Origin: Bugula neritina | Taxonomy: Eukaryota; Bryozoa; Gymnolaemata; Cheilostomatida; Bugulidae | DNA: 64,000 nt | Direction: 5' to 3' | NCBI GenBank assembly: GCA_964035545.1 | Contig: OZ037769.1 | Location: 16,807,633 to 16,871,632, forward strand | Part shown: piece by piece, positions 13,101 to 28,100 of the stretch | Numbering within the stretch: position 1 is the stretch's first letter | Layout of the letters: every line of letters starts with the position of its first letter | Made by a program: the position numbers and the translations under genes | The notes under the pieces: generated by a model | The model's input: only the letters and a program-made list of their open reading frames with translations | Told to the model about the DNA's origin: nothing | The model's database searches: none

Positions 13101-16100
13101 ATGAATTAAAGTATGACTAATGAAAAGTGATGGAGAGCTCATTGTTGAGATTTACTTCTAATAAACCCACCTTATCCGTAGAGGACTGTGGATTCATCAA
13201 CCACTTCTTTGCCACATACTGGTATGTCTCGATAGACCACGGCTTGTAGCAGTCAACATGAGTCACCTTCGTCAACAGCTGCGGGTATTTCCTCAACAGA
13301 TTGAATGTCTCCATGCTCTTTGACGCTGAAGGTAGATTATCAAGTGTTTATATCAGTTTAATGAATATATCTAATACAAGCAATGCTTTTACAGGATTAA
13401 CTTAGTGTTCATATAATGTCTGAACATATTAAAAATAGCTCAACTTGAAATGCTGACAGTATATATCTTAGGTCAGCGGCACTTAATCAGATGATGATCT
13501 ACCAATAGATATTTATATCACAACTTTTTAGTAGGTCCATCAGCTGGTTGGTTTATGGAAATGCTAGTACACTATTTTCAGAATAGTGAGAAAATAAGAA
13601 AGCAAAAGTAAATATCGAGACGGCCATATTGCTTCTTGTACAACTCATAGTATAAACTTTTGCTTTTACAGTTGAAAAAAGGTTAGTTAGTGTCTGGCAG
13701 TGTGACCTGAACCTTTTTAGGCCAACAGGTAGGGCCAAAGGCTTCATCCTACACTCTATGGGTAAGCACAGGGGATACAGGGATATATGGATAAAAGGGG
13801 TATAGGGGGGGGGGGGGGGGGTGAAAGGGGTGCTGAAGAAGGATAAAAGGGGATATAGGTGTACAAGGAGTGCAAGGGGTATACAAGGGGTGCAAGAGGT
13901 ATAGAGGGGTGTAAGGATACAGGTAATACAAGGGTGCAAGGGGGATACAGGGGAGTAAGGGGCATGGGGATGAGCTAGCTGTACTTACTGGAAATGTCAA
14001 GGGAGACAATCACGTGCATATTCTGCCGAACCTTCTTCAAGTACCTCTCAAACGACAACTCTATCTTATCAAGTTTCTTTGTCTGCACTTGTCCTGGAGT
14101 CATGGCGGTGGCCATGTTCTGCATGTCAAGGTCAGTGTAGAGATCGGGGTAACGTCCTTCGGACATCAAGCTACACAAATCTCGTATTACCGACTCTGGC
14201 ATTCCACTGGAAAGAATCAAAGTGTACAGATGAAATACTCATTCTATTACTGGCTGTAATACAATGACCAGTGTGCATACATAATGTTACACGTATCATT
14301 CATATGCGATATCCTAAGCCACTATATTATATGCCAACAAATGTGCATATAAAATACCAGTTCTACCACGCATTGCATACTCACCTGTGTACATATAAAA
14401 TACTAGTTCTACCATTTACACCGGTCATGTGACTACTCTGAGTAACTTTGCTCTTGAAGTCTGCTAAAGTCTTGGCTTCAGTTTCAAGTGGCTTCACTTC
14501 AAACAGCTACAAGTATTACATCATTACATATATTATATACAGCTACAAGTATTACATCATTGCATATATTATATTCAGATATAAGTATTACACTATACTG
14601 TATATTATATACAGATATAAGTATTAGACTAGCGTGTATATCACATTCATGCAGTATAGCTTTCAATAGAAGAAAATAGAAACACATTTTGTGACTTCTT
14701 TTCTAACTTAATTGAAAGTTCGACATAATATAAAATTACAGTTGAAGCAGATGAAACACAGACCACGCTACCAGGTTAGCGGGCTGAGCTAATTCATAGA
14801 CATCAATAATTAGTAACATTTTCATTTATTTTTCAAATACTAGTATACTAGTAAGCATACTAGTGTATGGAATAATGTACTAGAATATTTTCTTATACTA
14901 GTATATTTTAAGAAATTATTGTGCTAAGATTCTGTTAGCAGAAGACAGAGCAGCGGACAACAGTATGACTCATAGTAGAAAGGCAAACACTCCTCACCTT
15001 ACTGTGACTAATATGACTGGCTAGTCTAATGAGAGTTGTCCTTCCAGCACTGTGTGGTAATCCTAACAGCAGGGCGTGGGCTCCAGCAAACGACTGAAAT
15101 GGTAAGTAATAGAGTGTAAGTATAATATAGTGTAAGTCTAATATAGTGTAAGTATAATATAGTGTAAGTATAATATAGTGTAAGTCTAATATAATGTAAG
15201 TCTAATATAATGTAAGTCTAATATAATGTAAGTCTAATATAGTGTAAGTCTAATATAATGTAAGTCTACTATAGTGTAAGTATAATATAGTGTAAGTATA
15301 TTATAGTGTAAGTATAATATAATGTAAGTATAATAGAGTGTAAGTATAATATAGTGTAAGTCTATTATGGTGTAAGTCTACTATAGTGTAAGTATAATAT
15401 AGTGTAAGTATAATATAATGTAAGTATAATATAGTGTAAGTATAATATAGTGTATGTCTATTAGAGCGTATGTATTAAATAATATATAATATTCTAATAA
15501 ATAACAATTTAACTAAATATGAGTATCTTCAAAAATTGGCAATAATAGTATTCTGATAATTGCAGATTATATTTCATGTAACTTTCAATTCGGATAATTT
15601 AAAAAAAAAGGTTTAGAAGAGCCCATCAACCCAGCATGTTGAAATAACTTTTCAAAAAACTTAGTGTACCAAAGAGCAAATAACCCTAGTAATTGATAAT
15701 CAAAACAAAGTAATTAAAATAATATTGTTTTTCTTTAGCTTCTGATTCATTCTCCAGTCAATCACAGCGAGACAAGTAACGATAGCCTCATATATACAGA
15801 GTAAATGAGAAGCACAGCTGAATATCAAACTGTAGCCACACAAAACCCACAACACCAGTAAAGTAGCTGAATTATAATTTTTTAACAGAAATGACGTCAG
15901 CTGAGTGAGAGACCTGTCTGGGGGGCCCATATCGCTCTGAGAACTCAAGTAGTGAAACTAATTTCAAAGTACAGCAGTTGAAGTAACTGAGTTTTCACAG
16001 AGAGTTTGATGAGCATATCATCTTATTGGAGTTATCTCTCTTGAACTCATAGTCCGAGTTCCAACTTACCAGTATTCTAGATATGCGGGTGGCGTGTCTC

Positions 16101-19100
16101 ACTGCCTCTCTGAAAAACACTAGCCTCAGGTTTCCACGATTGTGTTGATTGTAGATATGGAGACATGCGTCTAGCGCCTCGCCCACCTGTGACTCAGTGT
16201 ACTGCGAGTATCCTCTCTCGCTGCCCATACCCACGTAGTCAGCGTACGTACTGATGTAGTACTTGGAGAAGAGAATCTCACTGAGGTCTTCTGATGACAG
16301 ACTCCTTATCTACAGCAACATGTACAGAGATCATTGCAGTGAGAGACTGGTCGTCATAGCAACAGTGGCACAACTACATGTATATATAGGGCCTATATAT
16401 ATATATATATATATAAAGTTGGTGGTGATTCTAGAGCTCAAAGCATTTACAAGTAAATCTAAAATATTATTGAGCTATTGGTTCAAGTGGAGGTGATTTA
16501 TTTATAGCTATTTTTGAAATCAATGTTGACTGTATTTCATAAAAAGATTTGCATTTTTATTGTTGCTGAAAAAACTGAAAACAAGAGAAACCAACTCCTA
16601 CTTCAATCATATGAAAGTATTATTGACAAAGGTTATGGAAGTTTAAGCTACAATAGTTATATCTGTAACAGCTCAAACCTACTTCAATCAACTTAGTTAT
16701 TCTGTGAAAACTGCAGCTGAAAGTAAAATCCGTTACTTCAATAAAACCAGCATTTTCTAACGTTTTGTACCAAAAGATATGAATGACAGAACGTGTTCAA
16801 CATGGATGAAGAGATGCACTGAGGGACCAGGTGCTGGTATCAAGAGTGAAACAAGCTGAGAGTCAACATCGGGTCTGTACCGCCATCATGTCAGACATTG
16901 TCAGACGGCGCACTGGGTACATCGTGACACATCAAATAAGCAGCTGAGTTAGAGTCACAATGTGGTGTGACAGAGTTGTTAGTATGAAGTGACAGAGCGA
17001 GTTGAGATGACAGAGCGAGTTGAAGTGAACAGATAAACTCAGAATCAATGACCTGCTGACTGCTGCCAAAGGCATAATGTCAGCAGACGTCAGGGAATTA
17101 ATTTCCTCGACACCAGTTGAATAATAAAAGTGGGAGATACGCAGAATAAATGAATTAGTAAAGGATTGCGTTGATGAAGTAATTACTTATATATATGACT
17201 AAGATAAATTAATATCAGCGTGTATTGTGTGTGGCTTCAGTAGTTGGGGAGAAGCTGTATGATTTCATTAATAACTTTGGTTTAATATAGAATAATTTAA
17301 TAATAGAAAGAGGGCTGGGGGCACACTTTCTCTACAGAGAACAATACAATAGTGAATGGGCTACACATTTCATATGCTAATTTATTACTTACAGCTTTAC
17401 TGTATTATACTAACTCAAAGCAGTTCGGCTTTGTTGTTGAGAGAAACTTCAATATTTAACTCATAAATAACTATTAATTTTACATAAATTGTTAGTATTT
17501 GGCCACAGGGTGGTGGTATGCATTTATAAACAGTCTTTGCTGTTTATTTCACAATAAAGCCGACCACAGCAAATAGCTTTGAATTCAACTATTGATTTAA
17601 GGCCAGACTAATGATCAACAGAGTTTTATATGCTGTTTGGACCAGGCAGTAGAAATGGCTTTTATCACTGGATTTATTTGGTTATTTAGCCACTACATGA
17701 AATGGCCCAAACCTCTCCTAGACCAAAATGCAAAGCAGAATTATACAAGCTGATGTTTATAGACAATGAAGTAAATCCCAGGGTATCTTATTTTACTATT
17801 AATATAAAATTTTGGCAGGTTTTAAACTAACAAAACTTTTTCCTATTCCTATCATAGCATAAAGTGTGAATTACTAAAATAGAAGGTACAACTGAGGAGT
17901 GTTGTGGGGCCCCCTTACACTGTGGTTATTCATAATCGTAGTTCTTCATACAGAAGTTACTATACCACAAATGGTAGATGTGGAACAAAACTGTCTCTGC
18001 TTGTACAAAGTTATCTTGATTTGCAATATTTTACTAAAATATTAAATTATTTTAATCACGTTATTTAACCATTTTAATGCATTAAAAATTTCAAGTGGTA
18101 AAGGCAATGTGGTATATCACTAATATCTGTTGCATAGCTGGCCACATGATGCTGTTTCTTTCTAATTTATAGATCTGGTTATTTAGTGCAATCCTATTTG
18201 GGTTCAGGTCTTCTGCTAGATCACTTGTGGCATCTTTCTTATTCTAGACTTGGCTCTTATGTGTTTATTTTACACCATTTGCTAGTAGCTCTAGAGAGCA
18301 CAGGCTTCTAATCCACCCCTGAGAGATACATTACACCCCTGACGGATACAGTACACCCCTGATGGATACAGCACACCCCTGAGGGATACAGCACACCCCT
18401 GATGGATACAGTACACCCCTGAGGGACACAGCACACCCCCGAGGGATATAGTACACCCCTGGTATATACAACACACCCCTGAGGGATACAGTACACCCCT
18501 GAAGGATACAGTACACCCCTGAGGGATATAGTACACCCCTGATGGATACAGTACACCCCTGAGAGATACAGCACACCCCTGAGGGACACAGTACACCCCT
18601 GATGGATACAGTACACCCCTGAGAGATATAGTACACCCCTGAGAGATACATATAATTGTTTTATTTACTCATCTATCCCAGCAGGTGCCAAATTATAACT
18701 GGGCTGTTGGTTGAATAACGCCTGAGGCAATAATTTGCTAATATTATTGTTAATTATACTGGCAAATGCCAAATATTTAATTGTAAATAACCTCACAGAG
18801 AGAGGGTAAAGCTGTTATTGTTCTAGTAGCTCTGTGTAAGCTGAGAAGACAGCCAATGAGTGCCCTGGATACATCACAGATTTTATTAGAGCCAATTAAA
18901 TCCACTAAAAGTGAATCAAATTTATTGCCACTATTAAAGGGAAGAAACAGATTTTGTTTGCCACTTGAGTCAAGTTATGTAATTAATGTTACAATAGCCA
19001 AGGGACAACAGGCAACACAGAAGGCAGCTGGTAGATTCTGTTGTCCAGACAGAAAGATGGCATAGGGCAGTACAGGATGGTATTTACTGCAGACTATAAA

Positions 19101-22100
19101 CCTATCCTGACATGGATGGCATGCTAGTGATTAGGTGGAACAGGTGTTTGTCATGTGCCCCTGCATTCAATGTAATAATTACCTGTATTTAGTGCATACA
19201 TTCACTTCTACAACCAAATTAGGTTGAGACTGGAAGAATATGGCAAGCTTTCCTTATTCTTACCTGTCCATGAAAACATGGCTTTGCAATATTTTGTCTA
19301 TGAGTGACTTCCATATGTTTTCCTTGAGTTCAAGAAAGGGTAGCTTATAATGAAAATACATATTATTAGATATATTGGCCTTTTTGGCAATAGTAGTGAG
19401 GAGTGTGAAAGGTCTCCTATATTTTCACACTTTTTGCTTTAGATTTTAGAACAAAGAAATCGAGTGACAAATCTTGATAATAATTTATCAGTATTACTGG
19501 ATATTTATTGTGTTTTTGTGTTTATATTATCACATTCGATGCACTTAGTCCCTCATCATGTGGTAAAATAATTTCCTCACTAAGTTCAAACCAGGCTGTG
19601 ACCTTAGTTCACACCTCCAACGCTGCCGGCAGCAGTAAACTCCTGGCTTGTTACCAAATATTGTTGGATTATTTATGCAGTATTTCTACTCTGGAATAAT
19701 AATTTTTAAGGTTGAATTATGCAGTGTTTCTACTCTGAAATAATAATTTTCAAGGCTATTAAAGGGAAAATATTTGCTGAGGCAACCCAAGATAGAGCGG
19801 AGAATGTTCTGGAAATAGTAATCAACAGTTTCAACTCCCAGAAACACCGCAAACATTATTTGTGGGCGTAAAATTAAAAAAGCTTATTAAAAATCAAAAG
19901 AATATTAAAATTTCAGATAGTCACATGACTGATGACATCAGCAGTAGCAGTGGCAGCAGCAGCAGCGGCAGCAGATAGTAAAATTTACCTCCTCAAAGTT
20001 CATGAGAGCTCCCTTGTACTCTTCCAGCACCTCCTTGTCAGCAATCAGCCCCATCTTGAAGGTCACGCCCCTTTTGCTGTCTGTTCGTCTCAACACTGAC
20101 CTCTTAGTCTTTATGACTCCTCCCCCTGACCTCTGAGCAGCAGCTTGTTGAATAGCAGTGAGATTTGCTGTAGAGGTCTGTGTGCCCAAGGGTTGTCTCC
20201 TCATAGAGGTAGTTTCTACAGAACCAGTTTATTCGGCAGGTAAAAAGGCATTTCTAACTTTAATGTGAAACTTAAGGCTATAAAATATTGTTATACACAA
20301 TAATCCATGTGAGCAGTTGTAAACCACTATAATATCAGCTTTGGTAACCGTGACATTACTTTATATTGGAGTTATGTCTATTGCTGTTTAAAAGAAATTT
20401 TACATAAGCATTAAATACATAAAGCTTTTCTTAAAAATAGCTTCTACATTTGTGAGTTAATGGAATAAGCAGTGAGTGAAACGAGAGTTAGTTTCTGTGT
20501 ATTGTAGCCCACCATTGCACACGTAAGAGGTAGCACTCTGTGTATTGAGCCATTTCAACAGTTAATAAACTGTGAAAATATATCATTAGTATAAATTGCA
20601 TGCACCTGCTTTATAATATTGTAGCATGGGAAGTTTTTCCACTGTGTAATAAAGAGATCGCACTCAAAATCAACTGCCAACCAAAATTAAAAGACTCAAG
20701 TGAAACAAAACCTAGGTTTTAGTACTCAAAAAGTGGCTGAACTAATTTTTGAAAAAAGTAAAAAAAAATGCTTGAGTTTTATGAATGTAGGCATTAAATG
20801 TTTTAGGGAAGGCAAGATACCTGCCCTTTCAGAAAGTCAATTCTTCGTAGCAATTCTAAGAGCTAATTAGCCAAAATTATTCAATTCCTATATGAACTTT
20901 AGTTCATGTAGAAGCACTGACTGTAAAACTATCATACATATATATATATAATTTCTAAGGCTAATAGTGGCTTTCACTAAATCACAGCTGAAAACAGCTT
21001 CCAATATGCCCTAACCTTGTGGTTTTACAGAAAGAATAGAAATGAAAAAATAGAACAAATAAAGCCAGCTATATGAGAAAATGGTGGAGAAGGAATGCGT
21101 AGGATAGCTGACAAGTTTAATGTTGACTAACAGCTTTATAGCAGCATATACCAGCATAAAACTCAGCAGTTATGATGGTACTGCAGTTCAACACAACACA
21201 ATCTCAAAGTTTAAAAAAATCTTCATTCAATCAGCTAATAGTAGGTAACTTATACAATGATTTGAAACCATTTTTCTGCAGTTTTAAAAAGTTTCTAATA
21301 TTTTGGAGGGGTTTGGGGTTTTCACATTGGTATGACCAGTACATGACTGGCTGGCACTAATAGCTACATAAATACAACGCTATATTCAGCAGTTAGTTAT
21401 AATCAGTAGTCAGTAGCTATTGTTACTACTGTCAGTGACTAAGAGTTACTGACTGCTAGTGACTCTACTAGTACTGTGACTGCAGTCACTATATTTAGTG
21501 GTTATAGGAGTAACATTCAAGGCTGACTGCATAGTTATAAATTAATTTCCAGAATGAAACTAGCAAAGGAAATTTCTCACGGAGCTGAAGATATAATCTC
21601 AAGTTTTTATAAGACTGGATACGCTAAAATTATGCAATGCTACACCCATAGTTATGAATAAATATATAATATGCTTCACACCACAAAACACCCTGACTTA
21701 TTGAACATATTATTCATAAACCTTTGACTAAATTGTTATCAGAAAATCTTGCTAATTACATAGTGTCAGTAGGAGTGTGCAAACACACTACAGGCTAGCC
21801 TGAGATTAAAGAAAACATAGCCTGAGGTCAATAACAGTTTCTCTACTAAGGCTATGTAGGGTAGAACGTTTACTTATATGCGTGTTATTTCTGACAGGTG
21901 GTTTCAGGTGCCAGCAAAGTGCCCCATGCTCAGTAATAGCTTCTCATTAGCATTGTAATATATTTGTATTTCTATGGCTGTGAAGTAAGTTCAACTGGTG
22001 TCATTATCATGTGACAGGGCACATGGGAGCACCTGAAATCATCTGCCAGTACAGCATACAGGATAGGTGGAGTTATTTCTCTTTGTCATTAAATGATGTC

Positions 22101-25100
22101 AGCAAGGAAACTGTCAAATGTCAGCCCCATTTCCCAGCATTTCTTATTTCCTGTGAGCACTTAGCATCACAGTATTCATATAACAGTAAACTACGCAAGC
22201 CAACATATAAATTCATCAGTTTTTGTGCCTTTCAAGATACACTCACTTGTCATATAATTATTTATCTGTCATTGTAGTTGTAGTAGTTGCAATAAATTTA
22301 AAATTCAACACTTAGCCTAAAGCTATGTTTTATTAATTAATTAGAGTAAGAGCTTGTCAGTGAAGCCCCAACCCCAGGTAGCCTATTAACTTGAGATTTG
22401 TAACAACAACTAACTCAACGATGCATTATGCGGTCTTCCACAATATCTAATTATTAATTTCAGATAAAATCCAAATACACGAGTACCACTATTTAGTCGA
22501 GGCAATCAACTCTACTTGCGAAATCAACCAATCAGAGAAAACCTACAAGATTTGCCGAGCTGCTCGCGTGAATGATGTTAGAGAGCACATGTTACTATTG
22601 TCACGGCAATTTAGAAGATAATAGGCTGGCGTAGTGGCAGGTGCTTTTTCAATAGCATCTAAAGATTCGAGTTGATGTAAGTGTTCAAAGTTTATGCTGT
22701 TTATATTGTTATATTCAAATGAGCAAACAAGGGTTAAGTGACAGATAATCTTAAAACCATATCATTATTTCTCAGAGTTGCAATCAGTTGACGTTGTGTT
22801 ACTAAACTCTATGGAATGTTAAGACATCACATGCTGGTACAAGTAACTGCTAGACCTGAAACCTGAGGAAATATTCTAGATATTCTGTATGAGTAATAAT
22901 AGTGCTCATTTTTTGTGTTTTGTCCTGATTGTAGCAGCAGCTGGTAGGGTGAACGCCATTCACTAAAACTGCTACGTATACTGATGTAACAATATAATAC
23001 ACGGGAACACTACGTTACTCTGAGGGAAACTGGATATTTATTGCAAGTTACAGGTAAGATTATCATAAAGTTAATGATGGATGAAAACTCCATCTTAACT
23101 GGTAATTGTGTCTAATAATAACTACTATCTGTGCAATCTTACAGCATGAATTTAGTTCAGTTTTAGAGCTACACTCTACAATACATAGTGTAAGTGGATT
23201 ATTTCTACTGGCTGTGGTGAATTGTAATAACTAGTTTACTAACTTCAACAAAAACAGAGTAAATGTAGGAAAGTAATAATTTCCTTAAAATAGAGTTTAC
23301 AGAATTAAAAAGTTTTATAATAAAAGGCTTGAGTGTTTTTATTCCTGAACTATGCTAATACATTCAATGATTCATAGCTGATAATTGATAGTTTTTAGTG
23401 GTTGCATTATTATTAATCAAGTATTGCTATTATTATCAATACTTGAGCAATTTAATTAAAAATACTAGGTCTAAAATATAACAAATAATAAGTAAAAACC
23501 AAACTCTGCTAAATATAAGATATAGCTAATGATGGGAATACAACAGAGTAACTCTTTCAAGTCCCTTTAGTATAGTTGGGGCTCAAATATGCTAAGCCTT
23601 CCGTTACATAATCATTGCATAGTGTGATCATAATTTCATTATATTATGATCTTCAAGTATTCAAACACACATAATACAAACACGCACTACAATAAGTACT
23701 TCACTAGAGGAGTGAAAGTTGTTTGGTAGAGCTGAGCAGGTTTACAGGAATTGGCTCAGCCCTACGCATGATATAGTGTCACAGTATTAACATAAATAAT
23801 AGTGAAAATTCTACAACCGCTACTAGAAACAAGGTGAAGGTTGCATCAGGAAATCAGAGTGTAGAGATCATGGTTTTAGACATTATATTGTTAGAGATCA
23901 TGGTGTTAGGTAGAGAAGTAGTTAGGATCTTGAATGTAGATGTATTCTCAAATGAGAGCACATATATTATTTGATAAACTTGGGAAGCTTCAAGTAAAGG
24001 GTACATATTTTTGGTCACATTTTAATGTCAAATTACTGATGTCATGTAGAGTATTGTTTGTTGTATTGTCAACTGTAGAGTATAGTACAGTGCTTTGTCT
24101 CAAGGTATGTTTAGAATAGTATTTCCTTAAGTAGAATATAGTATTCAATTGTATAGAATATAGTATTTAATTGTATAGAGTGTAATATTATATTGTATAG
24201 TGTATAGAATATAGGAATTCCTTGTATAGAATATGATATTTGTTGTGTACATGTGTAGTTTATTTTTATTTAGCCTCGTAGTTGTAATATAACAGAGAAA
24301 CAGTTCAGTGCATATATTAGCATATAAATACACAGTAGTACTATTAGTAATACAGTAGAATAATATAGTAATAGTATAGATATACAGTAGTACTGTTAAT
24401 AGAATAATATAGTAATAGTATAGATATGCAGTAGTAATATTAGTAATACTGTAGATCTATATAGTAATAGTGCAGACAATCTCAGACTATACATTAGTAG
24501 AGCAGAACAATGCAGCAGTAAATTAAATTATCTGATATTCATCATAATTCCAGTTTCTGCACTCATTGCTCCCTCTTAAAATAATATGTGGAAGAGATTA
24601 GATGAGTTAATCGCATAAACACAGACTACTAGGGAGTACAGGGAGTACAGGCTAGTACTAGTATAGTTCGGTGGTGGTATTTGGTGGCTTATTAATTAGT
24701 AATAATTGCTCTGGTGGAAAATATGGGAACTAAAAATATTTTACCCTGGCTTTAAAAATGCATTCTGAGAAAGACATTAATTTTGAAAGGGCAACTCCCA
24801 TAAATTAGGCCTTTATCTAGGATAAATAGACAAGAAGACAAACTTGCTAAGGTCAAGGTAGTTTAGCTATACTAAACTTCTGAAATGTTTCCACAACGCC
24901 TCAGGCTCCTCAGTAATTACAGCCTCAGGCTGACAGATATAAACAGCCTTAGCGGAGGATCTTGAAGCTACACAATACGTGGTTTAGAAACAAGCTAATA
25001 AGTGGTGTAGACAGACTACAAACATTTGTAGCTCAAGGCACAAGCTGGGGGGACAATTCCTGCCCCAACACATGTCTGCTGCAAGTTTCTGCAGGAGTGG

Positions 25101-28100
25101 AGAGATGAAGTGAAGGCCAAAGGGGGCAGGTGATCCGTGAATCACCCAACTTGGCATTAAATAGCACCAGCATCTTAGAATTCTCCACTTCTAAAGTTCA
25201 AGCATTTCCACCTCACACCAACTATCCAAACTATAAATAAATCTGAATCATTTTTGACCAATCAGAGCTTGGGTTTATCAATCATCAACACCAGCACGTG
25301 TGTGAGCGCTGCATATCTAGAAGGTGACCTTATGTTTTACGTGAAGTAATTAGTCATTAGTACACATGAAAGATGCAAGACATGCTGCCCCAGAGATAAA
25401 TCCAGCTAATAAATAATCCGTCGGCAACTTGCTGCCAGAAACCTTTCCTCCATATTGCTGCCGAGTTTAAGTTCTTAGCTAGTAAATCAAGCTGCCGCTA
25501 CTTAATACAGCTATGATGGAGTTGATCAAAGAGTGTTTGACTGGTAGCTGACCTTCTATGCGCTGTCTACAAGCAGCATTCTTACTCTCATCATCTGCTT
25601 TTTTGTAGAAAAACAGGAACTCACAAGGAAATTAAAGCCTAGACTGAGCTCTACACAATGGCATACAACCACAGGGTGGCCGTTCACTACTCCGTAAGTA
25701 TTATTCTACTAGGAATAAACACAAGGTGTTATGGGAAATCGATGTTTCAAAGGTTTAATTTTCCAGGCAGCATTCAGGTTTGAATTTTTAACAGTTGGGC
25801 CGAGTCAGCGTATATTTGCTCCAGTAGCCCTCGTCTTGCCTAAGACAAGAGAGGGAGGCAATAGATATATATTGTGTAAAGGGCCACAGTGTATATGTAA
25901 TCTTATTAACTTATAGTTTTGGTTTGACTGGATAAAAACTACAAGATATTTTGCATACTCAATGAATATTAAATTAGGATAGAGAAATGAGATGAGAATG
26001 GCCGGATTTAGGCCCTTAGGTCAACCCTGCATAGGAATGTCTCTATTTGGCCAAAAAGCAGAGTATTGCCTGTTTATAATAATTATGGCAAAAGTCTGCA
26101 AAAAATAGCTAGCAGGGAATTTAGACCTCCTAGTTAGTTTCTGTATCCACTCGGCATGTAGGCTGCTGTAACCAGAAGTTTCCTCACCTTCCCAATGAGC
26201 GTGACTGAATATTTGTTGTTATGTCCTAGGTGACAGAGCCACCAAACATAAGAGCCAATCAGAAGCTGACACCTCAGTACAGCGAGTTACTACAAACCAC
26301 AGGAGTGGACAGCGACTGCGGCAGCGGGACCTACGCAGTGCCAGCGTACGCTAGTAGTGACGGTAGTCATGGCACTTACTCCACAACCACAGCGATATAC
26401 CACCAACCCAACTGTCAGTGTCACATGGTGACCTCCCAGCCGCAGACGTGTGTGTCTCCGACGCATCACAGCGTGCAGACGTGCAGCTCCAATACCACCA
26501 GCAGCAGCCACAGTCACCCTATGAATGCCAGCAGCTGCACAAAGAAAATGTGGACCGGCACAGAGCAGGACCGCAGAAACACTAAGGTAGATAGAACTGA
26601 TCAACCAATCACGTGGGTGTGGATATCACTAACTATAGTCATCTTCCTTTCCAATACAGTAAGTCTGACTCAGAGCACATGGCTGGTCAACTCTACAACT
26701 AGTGAGTCATTAGGGGTTGTCAAACAATGCTTCAGAGAGAGCAGTAGTAGAGAAATGCAATGTGGATATTATAAAGGATTGTCTTCCCTTCAACTACCAT
26801 CTGTATCCTGGAAACTGACTCTAGTATTCTTCTGCGTAGCAGATACTTTCCTAGGGCTAAGCTGCTTGTTAGCCTGTGGAACTAGTCTAATAGCAACCGC
26901 AAAGCTGAGGAACAAGATATCCTTCTTCACCGGCTACATACAACTGTTTTCAGGTGAGCCGAAGCTAAACTTTCAACTTGAATAAGTTATTTAAATCCGA
27001 TGCTAATTACACTCCATGTTGTCATCCAAACAGACCATCAGAGATGTCCTATAAGTATAGTCTAAGGCTTCTATATTGATAGTTTCTGAGTGCCAACTGT
27101 CAACTCATATAACTGTGGGAAGAAACTTCTAGAGTGTTCTGCAGACTACAGGTTATAGATGTGAATGAACTCTAAGTGGAATCCTGCTATATAGCTGCTA
27201 ACTTATGATTGGTTTTCAATTAACTCCAGCAAATTAAATGAAATTTTCTTATTTTTATCAGATCAACCCAAGTCCCAATCAATACCCTGTAAGGAGCATC
27301 TAAGCAATGCCAGCAAAAAAAACAAAAATTTTAAGAATTTTCTGGCCCAAGAACTGATGCTGAATGTGTTAACTTGTTCTACTCAATATACAAAATTTGC
27401 TGCCTCTAAAAAGCTTAGAATGCTGACTCAGGTCTGTTAGATAACTCTGTTTGGTACCAGCAGTCCACAAGGGTGTGTGGTGCTTTAGGGGAGTGTTTAT
27501 TATCAGCTCAGAAATCTCTATTTCAATCAGAAGTTGAACAACTTTTAGATAATCTTGTGGAAAAGCAGGTGCTGCCGAAGGTTAAGATTGGCAACATCAT
27601 TGGAACAGTGTTTCCAAAAATTGCATAAAATCCTATTGAGTTGAGTGCCACCCAAGTTCTCCTTAAAAATACTGAATTGGTTATAGTAGTAGTTGAGGTA
27701 GTGTTAGTTATAGTAGTAGTTGAGGTAGTGTTAGTTATAGTAGTAGTTGAGGTAGTGTTAGTTATAGTAGTAGTTGAGGTAGTGTTAGTTATAGTAGTAG
27801 TTGAGGTAGTGTTAGTTATAGCAGTAGTTGTGGTAGAAGTAATAAGGTGGTAGTTGTGCCGGGCTGGAAGTCATATAAAAGGCTCTTAATCTCCAACACA
27901 GACAATGAATATTAATCTTTAACAAGTACATAAATTTAATTAGTTTAGCTACTTGTAGCCACTTCAAAGGAATCCGTAATCAGCCAACTGTATATGTATA
28001 TATTGGCTGGGTTGTCTCCCCTGCTATCTAAAAATGGCCTTCAAACACTGACTACATTGTTATATTATTTGTGTTTTATAGCAATACTCTTCTCGACGGC

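Noticed and set aside
18291-18651. Three overlapping minus-strand frames of over 100 codons, and a superficial likeness to a CRISPR array
   Set aside because: Simple 20-bp tandem repeats with no spacers, in animal DNA; no coding signal.
26290-26604. 104-codon open frame antisense to the LHFPL-like exon 2
   Set aside because: Shadow of the real coding exon; its His/Arg/Val content reflects the opposite strand, and no splice or homology supports it.
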